Positions 44,296 to 54,829 are shown, numbered from the stretch's first letter. The stretch is DNA of 64,000 bases from Candidatus Sulfurimonas marisnigri (GCF_015265475.1 NZ_CP054493.1:310001-374000); one strand, 5' to 3'. Made by a program: numbers and translations. The notes: generated by a model not told the origin, from the letters alone.

Positions 44296-47200
44296 TTATA
44301 CGTATTTTACAAATAAAGATTTTAACAACTCTCTATCCATTGCATTTTTAACTATTTCATCTACATGTTTATCATGAACAGCACCATTTTTTTCAACAGA
44401 ATCATCTATAAGTACAATATGTGAATCCATCCCACTAGAGTTTATCAAACCTTTAACAGCTGAAGAGACCTCTTCTACGTCTAGGCCATCATACTCCTTA
44501 TCAAATAAAACAACTTTATAAGAGTAGTTTTGAATTAACTCTTGAAAGTCTATTGCTGAAGATGCAACTTCGTATGTTAAGCCATCCATACTCTCAATAA
44601 TTTTAGTATAGAGTCTTGTTTCAAAGTTGCTTTTTTTAGCAATTAGTATATCTGCTCTGTACTTTGGTGCTTGAATTACTTCATCTTCTTCTATTTCTTC
44701 TAGATTTAGCTCTTTTATGTTGGTCTCGATGTCAGCTTCATCTTCGGATTCAACTATGTGATCGAATAAAAATTGATTAAGTACGGATATAATCTCTGAA
44801 CGAACCAAAGGTTTTGTTGTGTATTCATCAAGACCAGCCGCTAAAAATCTTTCTCTGTCACCTTTTAATGCATTTGCTGTTAGGGCAACTATAGGTATAT
44901 GCGGCTGATTAAAATCTTCTTCATAGTCTAGTATTTCAGCAGTTGCTTCTACACCATCTAAAAATGGCATCTGGATATCCATGAAAATCAAATCAAATTT
45001 CTCATCTTTTCTTTTTTGAAATGCTTCAAGACCATTATTAGCAATTGTTATTGTTAGCCCTAAATCTTCCAATGTTCTTTGGATTAGTTTTTGATTAATT
45101 ATATTATCTTCAGCTACTAAAACATTTGCAACAAATTTTGATGAACCGGAATCAAATTTTTTACGAGATACTTTTTGAAATACATTCGTTTCTACATTTA
45201 ATATAGAGTAATTTTCAAGTGCTAGTTTAAGCTTTGTAGAGTGTAAAGGCTCATATAGAATTTTAAATATATTGAGGCCCATATTATCAATCTTTTTCAT
45301 AAGATTAGATTTTGTCAGGACTATCAGCTCTTGAGGAAGTTTTGCAAATTCTCTAAGAATATCATCTGTTACATAGTCATAATCAACGAAAATAAGATTA
45401 TACTTTGTATCTTTTTGAAGAAGAGAAACTTTATTGATATCTTTAAATGTTGTGTATCCTACTCCTAAATAATCAAGATATTCTCTTAAATATTTATCCT
45501 GTTTTTTAATTTTTAAGGAATCACTTAATATAAGGGCATTTAAATGGTTGAAGCTGTTTTGTGAACTTTCATTAAGTGTTTCAACATCTTCAAGCTCAAT
45601 TGTAAAGAAGAAAGTTGTACCTTGCCCTGGTGTGCTCTCAAGGTCAAGTTTTCCACCCATTAAGTCAACGAAACTGCTCGAAATTGTAAGCCCTAGACCT
45701 GTACCTCCATATTTACGAGTAATAGAAGTATCAGCTTGGCTAAATGCTTCAAAAATTCTAGACTTTTGTTCACTTGTAACACCTATACCACTATCTTGAA
45801 TCTCAAATTTAATTTTTGTTTTACCAATGTTGTCTGAATTAACTTTTCTAATATTCACGTTGATTGAACCGGCATTATTTGTAAATTTGACGGCATTTGA
45901 TAGAAGATTTATAACAACTTCTTTAATTTTAGTAGGATCACCTTTTAAAGGGAATTCAAGTTGTGGGTCTATAAAACAACCAAGGTTAATATGTTTTTCA
46001 CTTGCTCTGACTCCGTAAACTTCAACAGCACTCTCAAATTCTACGATTGGGTTAAAGGCAATATTTTCAATTTCTAGTTTATTACTTTCAATTTTAGATA
46101 AGTCAAGAATATTATTAATAATTTCAAGTAAGTTTTCAGAACTTTTTTCAATTATATCAACAAATTCACTTTGCTCCTCTTGTAAGCCAGAGTCTTTTAG
46201 CAGTTCCGTAAATCCAACAATACCATTTAAAGGTGTGCGAATTTCATGTGACATATTTGCCAAGAACATAGATTTTGCTTCACTTGCCTCTTGAGCTGAC
46301 TCTTTATCTTTTTTTGTTTGCTTAATAATCTCTTCAAGTAGTTCATAGGCTCTATTTGTACCTTCAGAAGTATGAAGGTTAATCTTTGTATTCTCTGATT
46401 CAGTATCTTCTGCAACCCTTTTTAATACATTTTCAAGTTCTTTAATATTACTAGCAATCTCATTTGCTAATATATAACCAATAGCTGCAAGTACAATTGT
46501 TATAATCCAAATAGTAAGTGAAATAATAAAAAGTTGTAAAGATTCATCTTGTACTTCTTTAGACCTTGTAACCATCGAATCAAGAAGTAAGCCTTCTGCT
46601 TTAGAAATTAGGTTAATTTTTTCCGATAGCATAGTAAACCAAACACCAGATGTTATTTCATACTCTCCACTATTAGCAACAGAAATAATTGCTGTTCTCT
46701 CTGTGTTTATATCTTCAAATAACTCTATACTCTCTTCATCTTTAAATATGCTATCCATGCTTTTTATTAAATCTTTGTTTTGCATGCGATCATAATGTAA
46801 TGAATCAGCTTTTCCAATAAGAGAGACCCATTTATTTAAGTCGTCTTCTATTAGTTCAGCAGAACGGGAAATTATATAGGATATATATCCTCTCTCAATT
46901 CCGGTTGCTTCTTTTGCATTAACCATTGCGATATAGAGAGAGTATAGTTCATTTATCTCTTTATCTACTTGATTTTCAGTTATTTGTTCTAGTAGAATAA
47001 TGAATTTTTCTTGTACAGCAACATACGTATCTATAAACATTTCATTGAATTCTATTTTCCCCTCATCAACTAGAGGTCTTACTAGATTTATTCTAGCCAT
47101 TGAGTCAGTGACAGTTTCTATGTTAGCACATGCAACACAAATGGATTGACTTTTCACATCATCATGTGTATGTAAAATTTTATTATTTTGTGCGTGCGAT

Positions 47201-47484
47201 AGATATTTAGCTACTTTTAAATCAACAATTTTTCTCTGCTTATTAAGAGATTTTAAAATATTTCCAGTTTTATTACCAAGCTCCATGGCACTCATACCAC
47301 GTTCACGAGCAATATTGCCAATAACGTCATTGAGATATCTATTTTGGTCTAGTTTGTTTTGTAACTGTTGTGCAGACTGATAATCAACATATGAATTATA
47401 AACGTAATAACTAGTCATGGCAAATAGCGCTAAGATTGGTAAAAGACTAATTAGTCTTAGTCTATTTTTTAATCCAAATTGCAT
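44296..47484 (-). CDS. Hybrid sensor histidine kinase with NIT-type sensor and receiver domains
   Basis: A 1062-residue membrane kinase. TM1 is about 11-29, then a periplasmic NIT (nitrate/nitrite-sensing) helical domain with IARERGMSAMELG, then TM2 about 317-341. A HAMP-like linker leads to HisKA with the acceptor His in NMSHEIRTPLNG (about 413) and HATPase (GTGLGLTISS). After a degenerate receiver-like segment comes an intact receiver with Asp in LIFMDIQMPFLDG, and a further degenerate receiver-like end. A Cys pair (CVAC, about 116-119) sits in the sensor. It starts 1 nt from the end of the Hpt gene (47484 is shared). Confidence 0.9.
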   Translation of the reverse strand: MQFGLKNRLRLISLLPILALFAMTSYYVYNSYVDYQSAQQLQNKLDQNRYLNDVIGNIARERGMSAMELGNKTGNILKSLNKQRKIVDLKVAKYLSHAQNNKILHTHDDVKSQSICVACANIETVTDSMARINLVRPLVDEGKIEFNEMFIDTYVAVQEKFIILLEQITENQVDKEINELYSLYIAMVNAKEATGIERGYISYIISRSAELIEDDLNKWVSLIGKADSLHYDRMQNKDLIKSMDSIFKDEESIELFEDINTERTAIISVANSGEYEITSGVWFTMLSEKINLISKAEGLLLDSMVTRSKEVQDESLQLFIISLTIWIITIVLAAIGYILANEIASNIKELENVLKRVAEDTESENTKINLHTSEGTNRAYELLEEIIKQTKKDKESAQEASEAKSMFLANMSHEIRTPLNGIVGFTELLKDSGLQEEQSEFVDIIEKSSENLLEIINNILDLSKIESNKLEIENIAFNPIVEFESAVEVYGVRASEKHINLGCFIDPQLEFPLKGDPTKIKEVVINLLSNAVKFTNNAGSINVNIRKVNSDNIGKTKIKFEIQDSGIGVTSEQKSRIFEAFSQADTSITRKYGGTGLGLTISSSFVDLMGGKLDLESTPGQGTTFFFTIELEDVETLNESSQNSFNHLNALILSDSLKIKKQDKYLREYLDYLGVGYTTFKDINKVSLLQKDTKYNLIFVDYDYVTDDILREFAKLPQELIVLTKSNLMKKIDNMGLNIFKILYEPLHSTKLKLALENYSILNVETNVFQKVSRKKFDSGSSKFVANVLVAEDNIINQKLIQRTLEDLGLTITIANNGLEAFQKRKDEKFDLIFMDIQMPFLDGVEATAEILDYEEDFNQPHIPIVALTANALKGDRERFLAAGLDEYTTKPLVRSEIISVLNQFLFDHIVESEDEADIETNIKELNLEEIEEDEVIQAPKYRADILIAKKSNFETRLYTKIIESMDGLTYEVASSAIDFQELIQNYSYKVVLFDKEYDGLDVEEVSSAVKGLINSSGMDSHIVLIDDSVEKNGAVHDKHVDEIVKNAMDRELLKSLFVKYV

Positions 47485-49160
47485 TATCTATTCTCCAAAT
47501 TAGAAATTTGGTTTAACTTCAATGTTACGTTATCAATTAATCCTTTAACGTTACTAATATCAGTAGAACTTATAATAGAATCTAGCTCATGATCGAACTT
47601 GTGAATTCTCATATTGTCACTCATTCCTTTTAGCTTAATAGCTGCATTTTTACAACTCTCTAGGTTGTTTTTTTCAATTGAATCAATAATTGTGTTAGAT
47701 AACTCATGAGACTCACTTAGATAATCTTCAAACAACTCTCTAAAACTATCTATGTCTAGTCCAATGTCATTTGCAATCCGTTGCATGTCGTATGTAATTG
47801 CGATATCTAAAGCTTCCTTGTCAATATCTTCATCATCGCTATCACTTCCATTGTCTAAAATTGAAAGGTCCTCATCAATCAGTTCATTGTTTTGATCGCT
47901 GATTTCCGATTTGAAAAACTCATCATCGGCAAGTTCTGCCACTGATATACTATCAGGAACATCAGAGTCGACAATTGCATCAGTAGAAAAATCATTAACA
48001 AAAGTATTTTCCTGTATTTTTTCAACTTCAGGAACTGCAATAGACTCTTCTTTAAACGATAAAACAAAATCTTCTTCCTCATCTTCTTCTACTGCACTGT
48101 TTTGTATTTCTTCTGGGATATTTGGACTTTTATTTGATAACTTAGCAACTATTTTATATAGTGAGTCTATCTTTGTTTTAATTTCATTCCAATCATAAGA
48201 ATTATTAATTATTGTTAACGCATCTAACGCATCTTCTATTCGTAAATTAGCAGCTACGCCCTTTAGTTTATGGGATTGAATTTTTAACTGATTAGTATCT
48301 TCATCTGCTACAGATTTGTACAAATCATCTTTGAAGCTCTGCGCTTGAGCGATAAAATCTTGAATAAATTCTTCTATTAAATCAATAGGTAAGCCAAGCT
48401 CTTCAGAGGCTACCTGTGGTGTATATAGATATTTTGAAAATTCACCATTATCTTCTTCTTCGTCAGAAGTTTTTTCAGGTTCAGGTGGTTGTTTTGTTAA
48501 AGTTTGTATTGGCTCTTGACTTGTTTCTGTCTCAATTGCTTCATCAACAACAACCTTCTCTTCAAAATCAATATCCAAAGGTGCATCCAAATTTAAGTCT
48601 TCTGTTGAATTTTGACTTTCATATATGTCGACCACTGTATGAGGCTCTGCTTCGGGAGAGTATGTTTCATAAGGATCAAAAGAGGCTTTAGTAATCTTCT
48701 CATGTACTACATCGGAATTCTCATCATGTACTATAGAGCCTGGAGTTGTTATGAGTTCTGTTGAGCCTGTGGCTGTAGCAGGAGCAGGTTTTTGAAGTAT
48801 GTCAGCAGAGAATTTTTCACTTTGAGCCTGAGAGAGAGGTCTTACGTTAGATAAGTTTACTATAAATGCTCTTTCGGACGGATTGTCGACTAGGTAGATA
48901 GACTTAATATCTATCATCGTCGTATAATTTTTCCCTTTGATGTGTATTATTGCTTTAGAACCTACACCATCATCTTCACATAGGATATAGTCTATCCAAT
49001 GAACATGTTTAAAGTTGTGAATGTAGCCAGGTGTTTTTACAAATAAATCTGCAAAGTCAGCTGCTTCGTTACGAAGGTCTGCTAGATTTGAAAGACCAAG
49101 TGTTTCTAAATCACTAGCGTCAATCCCTAAAAATTCTTTTTTATAATTATAAATTAGCAT
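47484..49160 (-). CDS. Dual-Hpt phosphotransfer-type protein (second Hpt lacks its His)
   Basis: A 558-residue protein. The first ~110 residues form an alpha/beta domain I cannot name. A long acidic, low-complexity linker follows, then two Hpt-like helical repeats of the same pattern. The first has IQSHKLKGVAANLRI with the phospho-acceptor His at 297. The second has NAAIKLKGMSDNMRI, where that His is replaced by Ile (about 508). The repeat is an internal duplication with loss of function in one copy. It lies upstream of the hybrid kinase and probably passes phosphate between its receiver and the lone regulator. Confidence 0.85.
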   Translation of the reverse strand: MLIYNYKKEFLGIDASDLETLGLSNLADLRNEAADFADLFVKTPGYIHNFKHVHWIDYILCEDDGVGSKAIIHIKGKNYTTMIDIKSIYLVDNPSERAFIVNLSNVRPLSQAQSEKFSADILQKPAPATATGSTELITTPGSIVHDENSDVVHEKITKASFDPYETYSPEAEPHTVVDIYESQNSTEDLNLDAPLDIDFEEKVVVDEAIETETSQEPIQTLTKQPPEPEKTSDEEEDNGEFSKYLYTPQVASEELGLPIDLIEEFIQDFIAQAQSFKDDLYKSVADEDTNQLKIQSHKLKGVAANLRIEDALDALTIINNSYDWNEIKTKIDSLYKIVAKLSNKSPNIPEEIQNSAVEEDEEEDFVLSFKEESIAVPEVEKIQENTFVNDFSTDAIVDSDVPDSISVAELADDEFFKSEISDQNNELIDEDLSILDNGSDSDDEDIDKEALDIAITYDMQRIANDIGLDIDSFRELFEDYLSESHELSNTIIDSIEKNNLESCKNAAIKLKGMSDNMRIHKFDHELDSIISSTDISNVKGLIDNVTLKLNQISNLENR

Positions 49161-49172
49161 ACATACGACCTT

Positions 49173-49583
49173 TTATTTTTTATTATTTTCTTGTTTGTAT
49201 TGTTTTTCATTTTCAATAATGTTTTTTCTCGATGCAGGCTTACTTACTGAAATATAACCTATTATGCTGTCGTTTTCATCTAAAACAGGAGCTAGTTCCA
49301 TGTCAACCCAATAAAATTGGCCATCTTTGCGCATGTTTTTTATTAGACCAGTCCAAACTTGACCACTACTAATATTTTCCCACATTTTGATAAAGACAGA
49401 GTTAGGTACATCAGGATGTCTTATAATATCGTGGTTACTGCCTATTAGTTCAGCAACTTCATAACCAGATATCTCACTAAATTTTCTATTTACGAAAGTA
49501 ATAACACCTTTTAAGTCTGTTTGACTTATAGCGACTCTACCTTCGAAGATATACTCTTCATCTATTGGTACAACTTTGTTCAT
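49173..49583 (-). CDS. Single PAS-domain protein (Aer-type redox sensor)
   Basis: A 136-residue protein, all PAS domain: ISQTDLKGVITFVNRKFSEISGY, IIRHPDVPNSVF and WTGLIKNMRKDGQFYWVD are close to the FAD-binding PAS of the aerotaxis receptor Aer. It has no output domain, so it probably senses oxygen or redox state and signals by contact with the neighbouring phosphorelay. It lies 12 nt upstream of the Hpt gene. Confidence 0.88.
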   Translation of the reverse strand: MNKVVPIDEEYIFEGRVAISQTDLKGVITFVNRKFSEISGYEVAELIGSNHDIIRHPDVPNSVFIKMWENISSGQVWTGLIKNMRKDGQFYWVDMELAPVLDENDSIIGYISVSKPASRKNIIENEKQYKQENNKK

Positions 49584-49652
49584 TAAAAACCTTTAGTAAT
49601 GGAAAATGTCATAAATTGCACTAAATATATCATTAATAGTTTAAAAAAAAAC

Positions 49653-51455
49653 TTAGTTATAAATGTTTTTAATGATTTCTGCGTCTTTTTGGTTTAATAC
49701 AGAACTAATGTCCTCAATACTTAGCTCTTTTAATATTTCAAATGTTCCAAAAAACTTAAGCAGTTTTACGATTTTTGCTTGTGATATCCCTTTTAAAGTT
49801 AAAAGCTTGCTCTCTTTATCAAGTTTTAGCTTTGTCTTTTTATGAAAAGTTATGGCGCACCTATGAGCTTCATCTCTTAAATTCTGCACCCACTGAAGCC
49901 TAACGTCGCTATTTTTTAGTCTATAGATATCATCTTTTGTGTATAGAATGTCATTGGCTTTGCCCTTTGCTCTATGAGCCTTGGCATCTATTTTTTCCTT
50001 AGAGATAGCAATGATATCCAAGTATATTCCGTTTGATTCTACAATTTCAATAGCTAACTTTAAGAGTGTAGAACCGCCATCTAAAACCCATAAATCTGGT
50101 GGAGAGTTTTTAGAAAAGCTCTCCACTCTCCTGGTAAGTGTTTCTCTCATTTGAGAGTATTCATCTTTTGCTCGAAGGTGATATGTTCTATAGCTTTTTT
50201 TATCAAATTTGCCATTTTCATAAACTGCCATAGCACCAACTGTTGCAACTCCTGACATGTGAGAGTTGTCAAAAATTTCTACACGGTTTGGAACTCTTTG
50301 CAAAGAAAAAAGCTCTTTCATATCATATAATATTTTAGTGTTGTTTTCAGTAATCTCTTTTTTTAGTAACTCTTTCGCATTGATTATTGCCAAGTCAACT
50401 AAATGTTTTTTGTCACCTCTTAGAGGCACTTTTATTTGTGCTTTTTGTCCAAAAACTTTAGTTAAATGTTCTTCAATTACTTCTACATGTAGAAATTTAT
50501 GTGCCACTAAAATAGGAGCTATTATTGGCGGTTTTTCATCTTTGTAGAACTCCATTAAAACTCTTTGGTAGATTTCATCCTCATCATAACCTTCATTTAG
50601 TTGTATATAGTCATGTGATGATGAGATAATTTTTCCGTTTCTCATAAATATTCTAAGAACAACGGCTCTGTTTGTTGTGTTTTGAAGGACAAAAATATCG
50701 TAGTTCTCATCACTTGCAAAATCAATCTCACTTTTAATCTCGGTACGACCTATTGTTTCTATACGGTTTTTTAGCTCTCCAGCTTCCTCAAAGCGAAGCT
50801 CCTCAGCATAAAAATACATTCTTTCTTGAAGTTTTTTTATAAGAGTTTTTTTGTTTAAAATTAACTCTGTTGCTGAATCGAGCTCTTTTTTATATGCAGC
50901 AGGTGAAACATCCAGCTCACAAGGCCCAAGACATTTGTCTATCTGATAATAGAGGCATAGTTTTTTCGATTTCAGACAACTTTTTTTTTGCACTAGTTTA
51001 CAGATTTCATAGACAGAGTCTAGAATATCTTTGGCACCAGTGGAATATGGTCCATAATACTTAATATTTGAAGATTTAATTACTTTCCTCGTTATCTCAA
51101 ATCTTGGAAAATCCAGCGAATTGTCTACATATATATATGGATATGTCTTATCATCACGAAGTAAAATATTGTATTTTGGATTTAGCTGTTTTATAAGCGA
51201 GTTTTCTAAAATAAGTGCATCATGCTCACTGTTTACAACTATATAGTTTAAAGAGGCTGTCTGATCTATCATCTTTTTGATTCTTAGAGATAAGTTTTGT
51301 TTAGCTTTTAGAATAGGCTCAAAACTAAAATAACTTCTTACCCTCTTGGATAGACTTTTTGCTTTTCCAATGTAGAGTAAGTGACCATTTATGTCAAAAT
51401 ATTGGTAAACACCAGCGGAATCAGGAAGTTGTTTTATTGTCTCTTTAAGATTCAT
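49653..51455 (-). CDS. uvrC: Excinuclease ABC subunit C
   Basis: A 600-residue nuclease that makes both cuts in nucleotide excision repair. It has the GIY-YIG domain ([21 protein letters not shown], about 15-40), a UVR helix pair ([14 protein letters not shown]), an RNase H-like domain ([15 protein letters not shown]) and a C-terminal HhH segment ([20 protein letters not shown]). Its ATG overlaps the end of the upstream gene by 11 nt. Confidence 0.96.
   Translation of the reverse strand: MNLKETIKQLPDSAGVYQYFDINGHLLYIGKAKSLSKRVRSYFSFEPILKAKQNLSLRIKKMIDQTASLNYIVVNSEHDALILENSLIKQLNPKYNILLRDDKTYPYIYVDNSLDFPRFEITRKVIKSSNIKYYGPYSTGAKDILDSVYEICKLVQKKSCLKSKKLCLYYQIDKCLGPCELDVSPAAYKKELDSATELILNKKTLIKKLQERMYFYAEELRFEEAGELKNRIETIGRTEIKSEIDFASDENYDIFVLQNTTNRAVVLRIFMRNGKIISSSHDYIQLNEGYDEDEIYQRVLMEFYKDEKPPIIAPILVAHKFLHVEVIEEHLTKVFGQKAQIKVPLRGDKKHLVDLAIINAKELLKKEITENNTKILYDMKELFSLQRVPNRVEIFDNSHMSGVATVGAMAVYENGKFDKKSYRTYHLRAKDEYSQMRETLTRRVESFSKNSPPDLWVLDGGSTLLKLAIEIVESNGIYLDIIAISKEKIDAKAHRAKGKANDILYTKDDIYRLKNSDVRLQWVQNLRDEAHRCAITFHKKTKLKLDKESKLLTLKGISQAKIVKLLKFFGTFEILKELSIEDISSVLNQKDAEIIKNIYN
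50483..50492. repeat. Copy 5 of iterated palindrome CTACATGTAG
   Basis: Exact copy within TCTACATGTAGA, inside uvrC, encoding Leu-His-Val-Glu on the minus strand. Confidence 0.7.
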
Positions 51456-51897
51456 TTTTAGCTTTTATTATCTCTTGAATACTGCGAACAAGAGCATTTA
51501 ATTTCTCATTTTTTATCTCTACATGTAGGTTTCCAGATGCTCGTTCTTTGTAAACTTGTTTTACTTCTTTAAACTCTTGCATTGGTTTTTTCGGAGAATG
51601 TGTTACAAAAGCTTTAATATCTGTGAATAAACTATCTTCACAATTCTTACATTCCTCTGGCATATGAAAATTTAAAGCAGATTTAATACTTTGTATATTA
51701 TTATCAAATTCTTGTTTTCCAACAGGGTGATTAAATACAAAAAATAGAGTATTATTCTTTATGTAAGCAAAATTTATCATCTTCTGTACGGGCGGAGTAA
51801 ACATAGATTTTACTATGTTAATGCACTTATAATAAGATAGTTTAGAAAATTGAGGTCTACTTTGAATAGAATTAATAATTTGACTAGCGTTTTTCAT
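51445..51897 (-). CDS. Hypothetical protein, DUF721-like, 150 aa
   Basis: The order [41 protein letters not shown] resembles the DUF721/DciA fold, in which a hydrophobic strand pair follows an N-terminal helix. The match is weak, and DciA-type proteins load the replicative helicase, which I cannot show here. The N-terminal 36 nt overlap the divergent lipoprotein gene, and the C-terminus overlaps uvrC by 11 nt. Confidence 0.6.
   Translation of the reverse strand: MKNASQIINSIQSRPQFSKLSYYKCINIVKSMFTPPVQKMINFAYIKNNTLFFVFNHPVGKQEFDNNIQSIKSALNFHMPEECKNCEDSLFTDIKAFVTHSPKKPMQEFKEVKQVYKERASGNLHVEIKNEKLNALVRSIQEIIKAKNES
51519..51528. repeat. Copy 6 of iterated palindrome CTACATGTAG
   Basis: Exact 10-mer inside the DUF721-like gene, encoding Leu-His-Val-Glu on the minus strand. 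Confidence 0.7.
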
Positions 51898-52041
51898 ATA
51901 GCAATTATAGCAATGTTTTTGTTAAGTTTGAGTGGATGTGGGTACAAAGCAGATCCATATTATTTAGAAGAGGCACCGCAAAGCGATGAAAATGTAAAGT
52001 TCATCATTAAAAAGCCAAACGATAAAAGTAATGAAAAATAG
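51862..52041 (+). CDS. Small lipoprotein, LptM-like
   Basis: A 59-residue lipoprotein with lipobox LSLSGC (Cys about 26) and CGYKADPYYLEE after it, resembling LptM/YifL small lipoproteins that help LptD mature. The start is uncertain: the TTG at 51862 has GAGG 6 nt upstream and gives a sensible signal peptide; TTG 51850 and ATG 51913 are alternatives, the last giving too short a signal. It overlaps the divergent gene by 36 nt. The nadB ATG follows its stop directly. Confidence 0.65.
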   Translation: MNRINNLTSVFHIAIIAMFLLSLSGCGYKADPYYLEEAPQSDENVKFIIKKPNDKSNEK

Positions 52042-53490
52042 ATGAAATATGATGTAATTATAGTAGGTGCTGGAGTAGCTGGTCTTTATGCTGCGTTGCA
52101 CCTACCACGAGATAAAAAAGTTTTAATAATAAATAAGAGAGAAACATTTAAATGCAATAGTTTTTATGCTCAAGGCGGCATAGCGTTAGCAGTAGATAGT
52201 GATGATATACCTCTACATGTAAAAGACACTCTTGATGCTGGAGCAGGTCTTTGTGATGAAGAAGCTGTAAGAACTCTGAGTGAAAACTCTAGAGAAGCTA
52301 TAGATAATCTGATAAAGCTTGGCTTTGAATTTGATAGCGATGAGGAGGGGAATCTTTTATATACCAAAGAGGCTGCACATTCAAAAAATCGTATTTTGCA
52401 TGCTGGTGGAGATGCAACTGGAAGGTGTATGCACCACTTTTTACTCTCAAAGAACCCACATCCAATGCTTGGAGACGCTAGAGTAGTTGACCTGCTTATA
52501 AAAGATGGTGAATGTTACGGAGTAACTGTTCTTGACCATAGAGAAAGCAGAAATATATATGCAGATAGTGTGATACTTGCAAGTGGAGGAGTGGGCTCAC
52601 TCTATGAGTACCATACAAATGCTCCTTGTATTAGTGCTGATATGCAAGGTCTTTGTGTAATGAAGGGTATAGAACTCGAGCACATGGAGATGATGCAGTT
52701 TCACCCAACTGTATTTGTAAAGAGTGAATATGCACAAAAGCTTCTGTTGACAGAAGCTCTTCGCGGTGAGGGTGCAACAGTGGAAGATGAGTATGGAAGA
52801 AGATTTTTATTTGATTATGATGAGAGAGGTGAGCTTGCATCAAGGGATATAGTAAGTAAAGCAATATATGATTATAGTAAAAAAACAGGTCTTAAAACAT
52901 ACCTTAACCTTAGTAATTTTGAATATCATTACTTTACACTAAGGTTTCCAAATATATTTAAAAGTTTGCAAGATTTAGGTTTTGATGTTCCAGCCCAAAG
53001 AGTACCAATATCTCCAGCTTTTCATTATGCTATTGGTGGTATAAAGAGTGATTTGCACGGTAGGGTTCCAGATGTAAAAGGTCTTTATGCCGTCGGTGAA
53101 GTTGCCTCCACAAAAGTTCATGGTGCAAATAGATTGGCATCTAACTCTCTTTTGGAGGGGTTGGTATTTTCTAAAAGAGCTGCTCTTACTATTTTAGATT
53201 TACCTAGTAGAAAAAAGTTTATAGAGTTTGATGTTGTTGATGATGTAATGAGTCTTCAAGGAGATAAAGAGAAAAAAAATCAGCTACGTCGAATAATGTG
53301 GGAAAATGTCTCTATTGTTAGGACAAAAGAGGGATTAACAAAAGCTTTAGAGCAAATTAATGCTCTTTTAAATGAAAATATTGGTAAACTTCTGAAATTT
53401 CGTTTACTTACGGCAAGAGAGATGGTTACTCACGCACTCTCTAGAGATAAGTCTATTGGAGTACATATAATGATTGAGGAGAAAGAATGA
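52042..53490 (+). CDS. nadB: L-aspartate oxidase
   Basis: A 482-residue FAD enzyme that oxidises aspartate to iminoaspartate, the first step of NAD synthesis. The FAD-binding GAGVAGLYAALH is at residue 9, the active-site RILHAGGDATGR motif at about 115, and TEALRGEGATVED at about 235. The ATG directly follows the lipoprotein stop. It is related to fumarate reductase flavoproteins, but its length and neighbours fit NadB. Confidence 0.92.
   Translation: MKYDVIIVGAGVAGLYAALHLPRDKKVLIINKRETFKCNSFYAQGGIALAVDSDDIPLHVKDTLDAGAGLCDEEAVRTLSENSREAIDNLIKLGFEFDSDEEGNLLYTKEAAHSKNRILHAGGDATGRCMHHFLLSKNPHPMLGDARVVDLLIKDGECYGVTVLDHRESRNIYADSVILASGGVGSLYEYHTNAPCISADMQGLCVMKGIELEHMEMMQFHPTVFVKSEYAQKLLLTEALRGEGATVEDEYGRRFLFDYDERGELASRDIVSKAIYDYSKKTGLKTYLNLSNFEYHYFTLRFPNIFKSLQDLGFDVPAQRVPISPAFHYAIGGIKSDLHGRVPDVKGLYAVGEVASTKVHGANRLASNSLLEGLVFSKRAALTILDLPSRKKFIEFDVVDDVMSLQGDKEKKNQLRRIMWENVSIVRTKEGLTKALEQINALLNENIGKLLKFRLLTAREMVTHALSRDKSIGVHIMIEEKE
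52213..52222. repeat. Near-copy (9/10) of palindrome CTACATGTAG
   Basis: CTACATGTAA inside nadB, encoding Leu-His-Val-Lys. It may be a degenerate family member. Confidence 0.35.
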
Positions 53491-54818
53491 CAACAGGACC
53501 AGGTATAGGAGCACACGCAGTTGACCTAGCAGTAGAACCATTTGGTTGGTTTTTACTAGCAATATTTGTAATAGGATATTACTTTATTGCAGCAGAGGAG
53601 AAGTATGATATAAATAAAGCTAAGCCAGCCTTATTTACAGGTACATTTATGTTTATGTTGCTGGGTGTTTATTATGCATATAATGGTTTGAATTTTGAAC
53701 CATTTGATACAGAAATAGCACACCTTATTTTAGAAATAGCAGAAATTTTCTTCTTCTTATTTGTTGCCATGACATATATTGAAGCACTTATAGAGAGAAA
53801 TGTTTTTGATTCACTAAAAGAGAAGCTTATTCTATCGGGATATGATTATAAAAAGCTTTTTTGGGTAACTGGTATTTTAGCATTCTTTATTTCTCCAGTA
53901 GCAGATAACTTAACAACAGCCCTTATACTTTCTACAGTTTTAATAACAATAGAAAAAGATAATAAAGCTTTCTTGGTTCCAGCAGCTATAAACATTGTTG
54001 TTGCAGCAAACGCAGGTGGTGCATGGTCTCCATTTGGTGATATTACAACTCTAATGGCATGGTCATCAGGTAAAGGTCACTTTATAGATTTCTTATTTTT
54101 ATTCCCAGCATCTATTATTGGTTGGGGAATTACAGCATTCTTGTTGAGCAAATTTGTTCCAGAGGGACATCCTAAAAGAGTTGAAAATGCTGAACCTGTT
54201 CATATTCATCACGGTGGTAAAGTTATTATAGGACTTGGTATATTGACTATTGCTTTAGCAGTAATTGGAAAACAGGTTATGCATTTACCTCCTATGTGGG
54301 GAATGCTGTTTGGTCTTTCTCTTCTTCAGCTTTACGCTATTAAACTTAAAAAACATCATGATCACGATATTCAAATATATAAATCTGTTTCAAAAATTGA
54401 GAATGATACACTACTGTTTTTCTTTGGTATATTAGCGGCAGTTGGAGCATTACATTTCGCAGGTTTCTTGGCTCATGCTGTACAGCTTTATGATATGTTT
54501 AATCCAACTTATGTAAATATTGGTGTTGGATTTTTATCTGCAATTGTAGATAATGTTCCAGTTATGTCAGCTGTTTTAAAATCAAATCCAACTCTTGAAT
54601 TGTCTCAATGGATGTTAGTTACTCTAACAGCAGGTGTTGGTGGTTCTTTGATTAGTTTTGGTTCTGCTGCTGGTGTTGGTGTTATGGGTAAACTTCACGG
54701 TATTTACACTTTTGGCTCGCATATGAAATTTGCTTGGGCTATTCTAGTTGGATATATTGTATCTATTGTTGTTTGGTATATTCAGTTTGATGTTTTAGGT
54801 CTATATATCAAATATTAA
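53487..54818 (+). CDS. nhaD: Na+/H+ antiporter NhaD
   Basis: A 443-residue membrane protein with about 12 helices. FFISPVADNLTTALILSTVL and ANAGGAWSPFGDITTLM are the NhaD signatures, with the Asp residues in the ion path. NhaD exchanges sodium or lithium for protons, which fits a marine or brackish habitat. It overlaps nadB by 4 nt (ATGA). Confidence 0.9.
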   Translation: MTTGPGIGAHAVDLAVEPFGWFLLAIFVIGYYFIAAEEKYDINKAKPALFTGTFMFMLLGVYYAYNGLNFEPFDTEIAHLILEIAEIFFFLFVAMTYIEALIERNVFDSLKEKLILSGYDYKKLFWVTGILAFFISPVADNLTTALILSTVLITIEKDNKAFLVPAAINIVVAANAGGAWSPFGDITTLMAWSSGKGHFIDFLFLFPASIIGWGITAFLLSKFVPEGHPKRVENAEPVHIHHGGKVIIGLGILTIALAVIGKQVMHLPPMWGMLFGLSLLQLYAIKLKKHHDHDIQIYKSVSKIENDTLLFFFGILAAVGALHFAGFLAHAVQLYDMFNPTYVNIGVGFLSAIVDNVPVMSAVLKSNPTLELSQWMLVTLTAGVGGSLISFGSAAGVGVMGKLHGIYTFGSHMKFAWAILVGYIVSIVVWYIQFDVLGLYIKY

Positions 54819-54829
54819 TCTAACTTATT

